This document shows, piece after piece, positions 1 through 6,801 of a DNA stretch of 8,368 nt. The stretch's first letter is position 1. Each line of letters opens with the position of its first letter. Below the pieces are notes generated by a model. That model saw only the letters and a program-made list of their open reading frames with translations, ran no database searches and had not been told where the DNA came from. The stretch covers positions 1 through 8,368 of the forward strand of contig DATKBL010000045.1 of assembly GCA_035513995.1 (NCBI GenBank). The letters run 5' to 3'. This DNA comes from DASUTW01 sp035513995. Its GTDB lineage: Bacteria > Actinomycetota > UBA4738 > CALAEC01. The translations under genes and the position numbers were made by a program.

Positions 1-143
1 ATGACCTCCCTGACTGCGTGTCGCTCGCTCCGGGAACGCGCCGGGATCAAGGCCAAGGGTGGCTGGGTAGGGGTCAATCGGTGGGATAGACTGCCGGAGG
101 CGAAGTTCAGATTCTCGGCCGTTCGGCCGATAGGGAGACTAGG
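1..143. other. 5' flank of the first gene, no gene supported
   Basis: No convincing gene lies here. Frame 1 is open from base 1 to a TGA at 145-147 (48 codons), but it uses AGA, ATA, CTA, GTA and TGT codons that the real genes of the window avoid, so I read it as non-coding. The stretch holds a weak -10-like TAGACT (87-92) with no good -35, a short hairpin with a CCGATA box (114-132) and the ribosome binding site of the next gene (AGGGAGA, 132-138). Confidence 0.5.
114..133 (+). promoter_or_regulatory. Hairpin plus CCGATA box before the first exported-protein gene
   Basis: TCGGCC (115-120) and GGCCGA (125-130) form a 6-bp inverted repeat around a GTTC loop, and the right arm runs into GCCGATAG (126-133), which resembles the -10 of FliA/SigD/WhiG sigma factors (GCCGATAA). 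The matching -35 is poor: TCAG lies at 107-110 instead of TAAA. If this is a -10, transcription would start near 140 and the mRNA would be almost leaderless, which conflicts with the clear Shine-Dalgarno at 132-138. It may instead be an operator or a 5'UTR hairpin. Function is inferred only. Confidence 0.3.
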
Positions 144-1244
144 TTGAGACCTCGATCAGCACCTGTGGATGGGAGCGGGGCGGCTCGCCGGGCAGGTGTG
201 ACCGGTGCCGTCCTGGCTCTGTCGTTCCTGGGGACGCTCGTCGCCCTCATGATGACGGCGACATCGCGGCTGCCCGACCCCGGGAACCCCCTCTCCTTGC
301 CCCCCGAGGAGCGGGTCGGGACACCGATCCGGGTGTCCACGCCGGACGGGGGCGAGGTGACCGTCCTCGTCCCGTTCCTCCCCCCCGAGGCGGCATCTGT
401 GTCCATCGAGCTGTTCTCGACGTTCGCCCCGCCGGGCGCCCCGCCCGGAGGGGGCTCCGATGGTCCGGGTCCCGACGAGCCTCCCGACGAGCCTCCCGAC
501 GGCGACGACGACGACGGCGGCGACGGCGGCGATGACGACGGCGATGACGGCGACGACGACGACGGGGGGGTTGAGAACCCCGATGACGGAGGACCGGGAC
601 GTCCCGAGGATCCCGGCGACGACGACGACGACGACGGGGGGGTTGAGAACCCCGATGACGGAGGAACGGGACGTCCCGAGGATCCCGACGACGACGACGA
701 TGATAATGATGGCGACGGCAATGGGAATGGCAACGGGAACGGGAACGGGAACGGGGACGGCAAGGAGAAGACCCCCTGCCCGGACGGCCCCCCCCACGGA
801 AACGGTCCCGGGAACGGCCGGGGTGGCTCTCAGCAGCAGATGGAGAACGACACCCCGCCTCGTGGCAAGGGGCCGGGAGAGGGCAGGTGCAAGGACAGCC
901 CGCCTCACGGCCAGGGCCCCGGCAACGACAAGGGTAAGGGGAAGGGGAAGGGCAACGACAAGGGTAAGGGCAAGGGCGGGAACGGCCCCGGCAACGGCGG
1001 CGGGCCTCCCGAAGGCAGGGGACCGGGGAACGGCGGCAACGGTCCCGGAAACGGCAACGGCGGGAACGGCCCCGGCAACGGCGGCGGGCCTCCCGAAGAC
1101 AGGGCCCCCGGGAACGGCGGCAACGGTCCCGGAAACGACAACGGCGGGAACGGCCCCGGCAACGGCAACGGCAACGGGAACGGCCAAGGGCAGGGCCAGG
1201 GCAAAGGCAAGGGGAAGACCAGCAGCAGGGCTAGGGGGCGCTGA
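144..1244 (+). CDS. Exported low-complexity acidic/Gly-Asn-rich repeat protein, unknown function
   Basis: I do not recognise the family (366 aa). The TTG start at 144 has AGGGAGA five bases upstream. Residues 1-16 are Arg-rich and 17-39 form one hydrophobic helix, so the protein is probably a signal-anchored or secreted product with the bulk outside. Residues 43-92 could be a small folded segment. Next come an Asp/Gly tract, two tandem 24-residue acidic units (137-184), a Gly-Asn run, then a Lys/Gly and Gly-Pro-Asn tail with 28-residue repeats. The net charge pattern is acidic in the middle and basic at the end. There are only two Cys, near 212 and 249. The coding strand is chosen from the start site, the helix and strong G/C at third positions; long antisense frames are by-products. 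Its plan resembles the gene at 3516-4217. A surface, adhesive or ion-binding role is conceivable but not shown. Confidence 0.72.
   Translation: MRPRSAPVDGSGAARRAGVTGAVLALSFLGTLVALMMTATSRLPDPGNPLSLPPEERVGTPIRVSTPDGGEVTVLVPFLPPEAASVSIELFSTFAPPGAPPGGGSDGPGPDEPPDEPPDGDDDDGGDGGDDDGDDGDDDDGGVENPDDGGPGRPEDPGDDDDDDGGVENPDDGGTGRPEDPDDDDDDNDGDGNGNGNGNGNGNGDGKEKTPCPDGPPHGNGPGNGRGGSQQQMENDTPPRGKGPGEGRCKDSPPHGQGPGNDKGKGKGKGNDKGKGKGGNGPGNGGGPPEGRGPGNGGNGPGNGNGGNGPGNGGGPPEDRAPGNGGNGPGNDNGGNGPGNGNGNGNGQGQGQGKGKGKTSSRARGR
552..695 (+). repeat. Two tandem 72-bp in-frame repeats (24 codons)
   Basis: Copies span 552-623 and 624-695. Each encodes DDDDGGVENPDDGG, then a Pro/Thr-variable GRPEDP and two further acidic or Gly residues. 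The two copies differ at two amino acids, and the DNA is nearly identical, including a G7 tract in each (564-570 and 636-642). Near-identity at synonymous positions points to recent duplication or homogenisation. Confidence 0.9.
975..1169 (+). repeat. 84-bp in-frame tandem repeats (28 codons), two full copies and one partial
   Basis: GGCGGGAACGGCCCCGGCAA begins at 975, 1059 and 1143, so the period is exactly 84 bp. Units 975-1058 and 1059-1142 encode GGNGPGNGGGPPE followed by a variable GRG/DRA, then PGNGGNGPGN and a variable end. The third copy breaks into a Gly-Asn/Gly-Gln run after about 27 bases. The period is a multiple of three, so copy-number change would keep the frame. Confidence 0.9.
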
Positions 1245-1251
1245 GCTCGAG

Positions 1252-1322
1252 AGCGGATGAGGGGAATCGAACCCCCATCTCGAGCTTGGGAAGCTCGCGT
1301 TCTACCATTGAACTACATCCGC
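1252..1322 (-). tRNA. tRNA-Gly (anticodon CCC)
   Basis: The minus strand folds into a complete cloverleaf of 71 nt. The acceptor GCGGATG pairs with CATCCGC over 7 bp, followed by discriminator U, as in bacterial tRNA-Gly. The D arm is GTTC-AATGGTA-GAAC. The anticodon arm is CGAGC-TTCCCAA-GCTCG, giving CCC, which reads GGG. The T arm is GGGGG-TTCGATT-CCCCT, with one G-U pair. The 3' CCA is not encoded. It lies 7 bp from the end of the exported-protein gene on the opposite strand and downstream of the Fe-S gene on its own strand. Confidence 0.97.
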
Positions 1323-1333
1323 TTGAGAGCCTG

Positions 1334-1339
1334 AGTATA
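1334..1339 (-). promoter_or_regulatory. -10 box of the tRNA-Gly promoter
   Basis: The minus strand reads TATACT here, a 5/6 match to TATAAT, about 11 bases before the mature 5' end of the tRNA at 1322. The -35 region is not recognisable (GAAGTC at 17-nt spacing). It lies in the 44-bp gap between the Fe-S gene and the tRNA, so the tRNA probably has its own promoter. Read-through from the Fe-S gene is also possible, because I see no terminator between them. Confidence 0.45.
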
Positions 1340-1366
1340 CCGACTGCCGTAAGCGCGACTTCTTCG

Positions 1367-3391
1367 CTAGGACTCGCTGGCCTCCGCTATCGCCTCGGCC
1401 GGGCTCGACTCCCCGAACACCGAGTTCTCGAGGACCTGGGCGACGTCCAGGACCTGCATGTCCGACCCCTTGGCCTTCGCGCCGTCGTCGAGCATGACCA
1501 TGCAGTAAGGGCAGGCCACTCCGAGGATGTCGGCGCCGGTCGCGGCGGCCTCGTCGGTGCGCTCCATGTTGACGCGCTTGCCGATCGGCTCCTCCATCCA
1601 CATCCTCGCGCCGCCCGCCCCGCAGCAGAACCCCCGCTTGCCGTGGCGCTCCATCTCCACCATGCGCAGGCCCGGGACCTCCTCCAGCGCCGAGCGCGGC
1701 TCGTCGTACACGCCGTTGTGTCGGCCCAGGTAACAGGGGTCGTGGTAGGTGAGGAGGGCCCGGACCTCTTCGGTGGGGTTGAGACGCCCCTGGTCCACGA
1801 GCTGAGCCAGCAGCTCGGTGTGGTGGAGGACCTCGTAGTCGCCCCCGAAGTCCGGGTACTCGTTCCGGAGCGTGTTGAAGCAGTGGGGGCAGGCGGCGAC
1901 GATCTTGCGCGTCCCGATCCCGTTCAGCGTCTCGACGTTCTCTCGCGCGAGCTCCTGGAAGAGGAACTCGTTCCCCATCCGACGGGCCGGGTCGCCGTTG
2001 CAGAGCTCCCGCGGACCGAGGATGCCGAACCGCACCCCGGCCTTCTGAAGCAGCCGGGTGAATGCCCGCGCGATCTTCCGCGAGCGGTCGTCGAACGAGC
2101 TCGCGCAGCCGACCCAGTAGAGGTACTCGGGGGCGCTCCCGTCCTCCACGACCTGTACGCCGAGGTCGTCGGCCCACTCGGCCCGCGACGCCTGCGCCTG
2201 CCCCCACGGGTTCTTGGAGCTCTCGAGGTTCCGGAGGAGCAGCCCCGCCTCGGTGGGGAAGCTGGACTCCGCCATGACCAGGTTCCGTCGCATGTCCACG
2301 ATGTGGTCCACGTGCTCGATGTTGACCGGGCACTCCTCCATGCACGCCCCGCAGGTCGTGCAGTCCCAGACCACCTCCTCGTCGACGATGTCGGGGACGA
2401 GTGGGACCCGCTCGTGCTCCTCGCCTCGCCTCCTCGCGCGGAGGATCTCCGCGCCCTGATCGAACAGGTGATCGCGAAGGTTCATGATGAGCAGCTTCGG
2501 ATTGAGGGGCTTCCCCGTGTTCCATGCGGGACAGACGTTCTGGCAGCGGCCGCACTCGGTGCAGGTGTAGGTGTCGAGCATCTCCTTCCACGTGAGATCC
2601 TCGATGGTGGCCGCGCCAAGCCGGGAGTTCTCGAGGTTGTCGACGTCGATCTCCACCGTCTCGAGCTTGCCCATCGGCTTCGTCTTGGAGAAGAAGACGT
2701 TGATCGCGCTCGTGATGATGTGCAGGTGCTTCGAGAAGGGGATGTACGAGAGGAACCCCAGGATCACTGCGATGTGCGACCACAGGAAGGTCTGACGGAA
2801 GAGCCGCTGGGTGCTCTCGCTCATCGTCTCGAACAGCGGCGCGACCAGGTTCGACAGCGGTGTCCAGGCCGCAGGGGACTCGTTGGCCCCCATCGCGATC
2901 TTGGTGGCGTTGAGGAAGACGAGGGTCAGGATCACCCCGAAGATCATGACGAGGATGAAGTCGGCTTCCTCCAGGTGGCTGCCCGCGAAGCGCTCTTCCC
3001 GTCGTACCTTGCGGAAGTACAGCGCCATCCCGATGCCGACGAGCACGAGCCCGGCGAACAGGTCCTGGACGAAGCCGAGCCAGCCGGTGCGCCCGATCCA
3101 CGGGATGGCGAAAGTCTCGTCGAACACCTCGCCCCCCACCTCGACGATCGTGGTGATGAGCACGAGGAAGCCCCAGAAGATGAAGGCGTGCATCAGCCCC
3201 GGCCCGAGCCGCTGGAGCAGCTTCCGCTGGCCGAGGACGACCACGGCCTCCTTCTCGAGGCGCTCGGGGAGGTCGTCGATCCTCCGCGTGGGGCGGCCCA
3301 GGGTCACCAGGCGGAACAGGAAGTAGGCCCGCTGCATGAAGATCCCGCCCGCGACAGCCAGGAGCGCCAGGAGGATGATGGGTCCGAGCAC
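1367..3391 (-). CDS. Membrane Fe-S oxidoreductase, EtfAB:menaquinone oxidoreductase-like (FadF / Rv0338c type)
   Basis: The 674-aa protein has about five N-terminal membrane helices (near 3-22, 66-88, 105-126, 145-165, 201-220). His68, His206, His222 and His224 are placed like the haem-b ligands of NarI-type domains. Two [4Fe-4S] motifs follow (Cys277/280/283/287 and Cys344/347/350/354), then two heterodisulfide-reductase CCG domains: Cys429, Cys464, CPHC 501-504; and Cys553, FCCGAGG 588-594, CPYC 627-630. The first CCG core reads CNGDPARR, so it lacks the paired Cys; the second is complete. Relatives pass electrons from electron-transfer flavoprotein (acyl-CoA dehydrogenation) to menaquinone; that substrate is inferred from family, and no etfAB genes are in the window. 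GTG at 3391 is the first possible start, since an in-frame TAG lies three codons upstream. There is no Shine-Dalgarno, which fits a leaderless mRNA. The gene is divergent from 3516-4217. Confidence 0.9.
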   Translation of the reverse strand: MLGPIILLALLAVAGGIFMQRAYFLFRLVTLGRPTRRIDDLPERLEKEAVVVLGQRKLLQRLGPGLMHAFIFWGFLVLITTIVEVGGEVFDETFAIPWIGRTGWLGFVQDLFAGLVLVGIGMALYFRKVRREERFAGSHLEEADFILVMIFGVILTLVFLNATKIAMGANESPAAWTPLSNLVAPLFETMSESTQRLFRQTFLWSHIAVILGFLSYIPFSKHLHIITSAINVFFSKTKPMGKLETVEIDVDNLENSRLGAATIEDLTWKEMLDTYTCTECGRCQNVCPAWNTGKPLNPKLLIMNLRDHLFDQGAEILRARRRGEEHERVPLVPDIVDEEVVWDCTTCGACMEECPVNIEHVDHIVDMRRNLVMAESSFPTEAGLLLRNLESSKNPWGQAQASRAEWADDLGVQVVEDGSAPEYLYWVGCASSFDDRSRKIARAFTRLLQKAGVRFGILGPRELCNGDPARRMGNEFLFQELARENVETLNGIGTRKIVAACPHCFNTLRNEYPDFGGDYEVLHHTELLAQLVDQGRLNPTEEVRALLTYHDPCYLGRHNGVYDEPRSALEEVPGLRMVEMERHGKRGFCCGAGGARMWMEEPIGKRVNMERTDEAAATGADILGVACPYCMVMLDDGAKAKGSDMQVLDVAQVLENSVFGESSPAEAIAEASES

Positions 3392-3397
3392 GGGCAG

Positions 3398-3427
3398 AGT
3401 CTAGGGGCGGCCCCCACGGGTTCGCAA
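3398..3427 (-). promoter_or_regulatory. Promoter of the Fe-S oxidoreductase gene, probably leaderless
   Basis: On the minus strand TTGCGA (3422-3427) and TAGACT (3398-3403) are separated by 18 nt and resemble -35 and -10 boxes (4/6 each). The start point would fall about 7 nt downstream, at or next to the GTG at 3391. That explains why no ribosome binding site precedes the gene. Leaderless GTG messages are common in actinobacteria. Confidence 0.4.
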
Positions 3428-3437
3428 CATCGCTCCC

Positions 3438-3496
3438 TCAAGCACCCGGCATAACGAACCGATACCAAGAGGGTCGGACGGTACTGCATGTGCCGT
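3438..3496 (+). promoter_or_regulatory. Promoter-like CCGATA box and inverted repeat before the second exported-protein gene
   Basis: TCAA (3438-3441), 16 nt, then ACCGATAC (3458-3465) loosely resembles a FliA/WhiG-class promoter (TAAA-N15/16-GCCGATAA). Just downstream, ACGGTAC (3478-3484) and GTGCCGT (3490-3496) form a 7-bp inverted repeat with one G-T pair around a 5-nt loop. This could be an operator or a 5'UTR hairpin. The region lies between divergent genes, so it may also act on the Fe-S gene. Assignment is inference from sequence pattern. Confidence 0.3.
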
Positions 3497-3515
3497 ATTC
3501 CGCGGGAGGTGGCGT

Positions 3516-4217
3516 GTGGCCAGCAAGAGACTGAGGACATTTCTGGGGACCTTCGTGACGCTGTCGGTCCTGGTCGCCGCCGGCGTGGCCGGCGCCCGCG
3601 GCGTCCTCTTCACGGCGAGCGTCGTCGAAGACGCCATGGAGGAGGTCGTCGAGGAGCTCGACCCCTGCGAGGAGCCGGCCGAGGAAGGCGACGGCGAACC
3701 GGCCGAGGACGGCGACGGCGAGAGCGATCTGGCCCAGGCGGACGAGGGTGACCCCATTGAGGACGACCCCGAGGGCGACCCCGTTGAGGGCGACCCCGAG
3801 GAGTGCGAGCCCGAGGACGCTGAGCCCGAGGATCCCGAGCCCCAGGAGTCGAAGGACGAGGATGGTGACGACGAGGCCCCGGAGATCGCCCAGGGTGACC
3901 GCGACGCGGCGTGCGATGAAGCCGCCGGCATCGAGGGCAGCCCGCTGCCGGAGGGTGACCTGACCGGTCTCGACAACGCGCTCTCCCAGGTGCTCGAGAA
4001 CTGCAAGAAGAACCCAGGCGCGCCGGGCCTGCTCGTGGCGCTGGAGAGACTCGCCGGGAACCGGGCGGCGAAGGAGACCGGGAAGCCCGATGGCGTCGGG
4101 CGGCCGGATCACGCCGGACCCCCCGAGGGCGCGGGGCCCCCGGAGGGCGCCGGGCCTCCTGCGCACGCGGGGCCTCCTTCGGGCGGCAGCGGCGGGCCTC
4201 CGGGCGGCAATGGGTAA
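3516..4217 (+). CDS. Exported acidic protein with small Cys-containing helical segment and Gly/Pro tail, unknown function
   Basis: I do not recognise a named family (233 aa). The GTG start has GGGAGGT (3504-3510) five bases upstream. Residues 1-6 are basic and 7-30 form a hydrophobic segment (signal peptide or anchor; no lipobox Cys). Residues 35-125 are strongly acidic with EGDP/EDP repeats. Residues 126-190 look like a small amphipathic helical domain, with Cys133 and Cys163 and the segment LDNALSQVLENCKKNPGAPG. The tail (198-233) repeats AGPPEG with a 6-residue period. Cys51 and Cys97 lie in the acidic part, so two extracellular disulfides are possible. The overall plan matches the protein at 144-1244 although the sequences do not align. 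The helical segment is the part most likely to be conserved and functional. The gene is followed by a structured region and a terminator rather than running into dnaK. Confidence 0.75.
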   Translation: MASKRLRTFLGTFVTLSVLVAAGVAGARGVLFTASVVEDAMEEVVEELDPCEEPAEEGDGEPAEDGDGESDLAQADEGDPIEDDPEGDPVEGDPEECEPEDAEPEDPEPQESKDEDGDDEAPEIAQGDRDAACDEAAGIEGSPLPEGDLTGLDNALSQVLENCKKNPGAPGLLVALERLAGNRAAKETGKPDGVGRPDHAGPPEGAGPPEGAGPPAHAGPPSGGSGGPPGGNG

Positions 4218-4242
4218 AGGGGGGTTCTCAGCCTCCCGATAG
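4215..4242 (+). promoter_or_regulatory. FliA/WhiG-like promoter candidate for a small RNA
   Basis: TAAA (4215-4218), a 16-nt spacer and CCCGATAG (4235-4242) fit the FliA/SigD/WhiG pattern TAAA-N15/16-GCCGATAA well. It is the best match among the three CCGATA sites. The TAA inside the -35 is also the stop codon of the upstream gene, so that box may be coincidental. Transcription would start near 4249, just ahead of or inside a structured region that ends in a terminator. Confidence 0.35.
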
Positions 4243-4245
4243 AGA

Positions 4246-4357
4246 GGTTGGGTGCGGCGGAAGGCCGTCTGGCCGGGTGGGCGGGCCCTGTCAGAACTTC
4301 GGTTCGCCGCCGCGCCCACCGTGTGGAGAAGGGCCCTTCGGGGCCCTTCTCCCTTTT
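4246..4357 (+). ncRNA. Candidate structured small RNA (or structured 3'UTR) of about 110 nt
   Basis: A long stem pairs 4246-4260 with 4307-4320: 14 pairs, one bulged T (4248) and one G-U. Inside it are GGCC-GTCT-GGCC (4263-4274) and GAAC-TTCG-GTTC (4294-4305), the latter a classic stable C(UUCG)G tetraloop. Four bases after the long stem, the terminator hairpin begins. The compact layout of promoter-like box, branched fold and terminator is typical of small RNAs. I do not recognise it: it lacks the C-rich loops of 6C RNA and the conserved SRP RNA apical motif. It may instead be the 3'UTR of the upstream gene. It ends about 26 bp before the dnaK -35. Confidence 0.4.
4325..4357 (+). terminator. 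Strong intrinsic terminator
   Basis: GGAGAAGGGCCC (4325-4336) and GGGCCCTTCTCC (4341-4352) form a perfect 12-bp stem capped by a TTCG loop and followed by CTTTT (4353-4357). The T run is short but the stem is very stable. It ends transcription of the exported-protein gene and/or the small RNA candidate, and insulates the heat-shock promoter downstream. Confidence 0.88.
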
Positions 4358-4382
4358 CCGGCTTCTCAGCGTCCTTCACAAC

Positions 4383-4403
4383 CTTGACAACATCACACTC
4401 ATA
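4383..4403 (+). promoter_or_regulatory. HAIR-like operator for HspR
   Basis: CTTGACA-N7-ACTCATA matches the HAIR consensus CTTGAGT-N7-ACTCAAG at 10 of 14 arm positions with the exact 7-nt spacing. It overlaps the -35 box and the spacer, so bound repressor would block RNA polymerase. The hspR gene lies at the end of the same operon, which supports autoregulation. The mismatches are at the inner end of the left arm, where the site doubles as TTGACA, and at the outer end of the right arm. Confidence 0.7.
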
Positions 4404-4413
4404 TCTCTATCAT
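4384..4413 (+). promoter_or_regulatory. Housekeeping-type promoter of the dnaK operon
   Basis: A perfect -35 TTGACA (4384-4389) and a -10 TATCAT (4408-4413, 5/6) are spaced by 18 nt. The start site is expected around 4420, giving an untranslated leader of about 28 nt that contains the Shine-Dalgarno GAGGAGGT (4436-4443). A vegetative promoter under repressor control is the usual arrangement for actinobacterial dnaK. Confidence 0.75.
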
Positions 4414-4447
4414 GCGAGCGTATCCGCTTTCATCCGAGGAGGTACGC

Positions 4448-6279
<1,832 letters not shown>

Positions 6280-6283
<4 letters not shown>

Positions 6284-6798
6284 CCGACGATCGCGAGCGG
6301 CGGGACGACGTCGTCGAGGCCGAGGTCGAGGAGACGCCCGAGACGACCGAGCTCGACGAGGCCAGGCGGCAGGCCGCCGAGTACCTCGACCACCTTCAGC
6401 GCCTCAAGGCCGAGTTCGAGAACTACCGCAAGCGGGTCCTGAAGGAGCAGACGCGGGCGATCGAGCTGGCCTCCGAGGACCTCGTCCTGAAGCTGCTCTC
6501 GATCCTCGACGACTTCGAGCTCGCGCTCGTGGCCGCCGAGCAGAAGCCCGACCTCGAGAAGTTCCTCCAAGGCGTGGAGATGGTCTACGCCAAGCTCGTG
6601 GACACCCTGCGGTCCGAGGGCCTCGAGCGGATCGAGGCCAAGGGCAAGCCGTTCGACCCCGAGCTGCACGAGGCGCTGTTCCAGGGCGGGGACGACCCGG
6701 GCGAGCCCTTCGTCGCGGAGGTCCTGAGGAACGGGTACACGCTCAAGGGGAAGGTCGTGCGCCCCGCGGGCGTCAAGGTGGATCGCAAGGAGGTCTGA
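6280..6798 (+). CDS. grpE: Nucleotide exchange factor GrpE
   Basis: The 172-aa protein releases ADP from DnaK and so resets the chaperone cycle; family members act as dimers. The first 25 residues are acidic and probably disordered. A long coiled-coil helix follows, with the family pattern LQRLKAEFENYRKR (41-54), then a four-helix region and a C-terminal beta domain with FDPELHEAL and GYTLKGKVVRPAGVKV. The GTG start overlaps the dnaK stop in GTGA, implying translational coupling. GGGAGG (6268-6273) inside the dnaK end serves as ribosome binding site. Length is at the short end for actinobacterial GrpE, but no core element is missing. Confidence 0.98.
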
Positions 6799-6801
6799 CC
6801 G

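Noticed and set aside
1..147. 48-codon open frame starting at base 1 and ending with a 4-nt overlap (TTGA) on the first gene
   Set aside because: It uses AGA, ATA, CTA, GTA and TGT codons unlike the true genes and shows no recognisable protein features. It could be the tail of an upstream gene, but nothing supports this.
975..1169. Regular repeats considered as a CRISPR array
   Set aside because: The units are contiguous, with no spacers, and in frame inside a coding region.
156..1187. 343-codon Val/Ala-rich minus-strand frame over the first exported-protein gene
   Set aside because: It is a mirror of the Asp/Gly repeats. The plus-strand frame has a ribosome binding site, a basic N-terminus and one membrane helix, which are independent signs of a real gene.
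1252..1275. tRNA 3' end as an integration (attB) site
   Set aside because: I find no second copy of the tRNA 3' end in the window and no integrase or phage-like genes.
1322..1340. HAIR-like half-sites (CTTGAG and TGAGT) near the tRNA, and CTCAAG at 3437-3442
   Set aside because: The arms near the tRNA are in the wrong orientation and spacing for an inverted repeat, and the one at 3437 has no partner arm.
1286..3454. 722-codon open frame on the plus strand opposite the Fe-S oxidoreductase
   Set aside because: It also runs over the tRNA-Gly, and its His/Leu/Glu/Arg-rich content is what the complement of the real gene would give. The minus-strand gene has clear Fe-S motifs.
4412..4447. Twelve-residue N-terminal extension of DnaK from ATG 4412
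   Set aside because: That ATG lies inside the -10 box, upstream of the expected transcript start. The ATG at 4448 has a strong ribosome binding site and gives the normal DnaK N-terminus.
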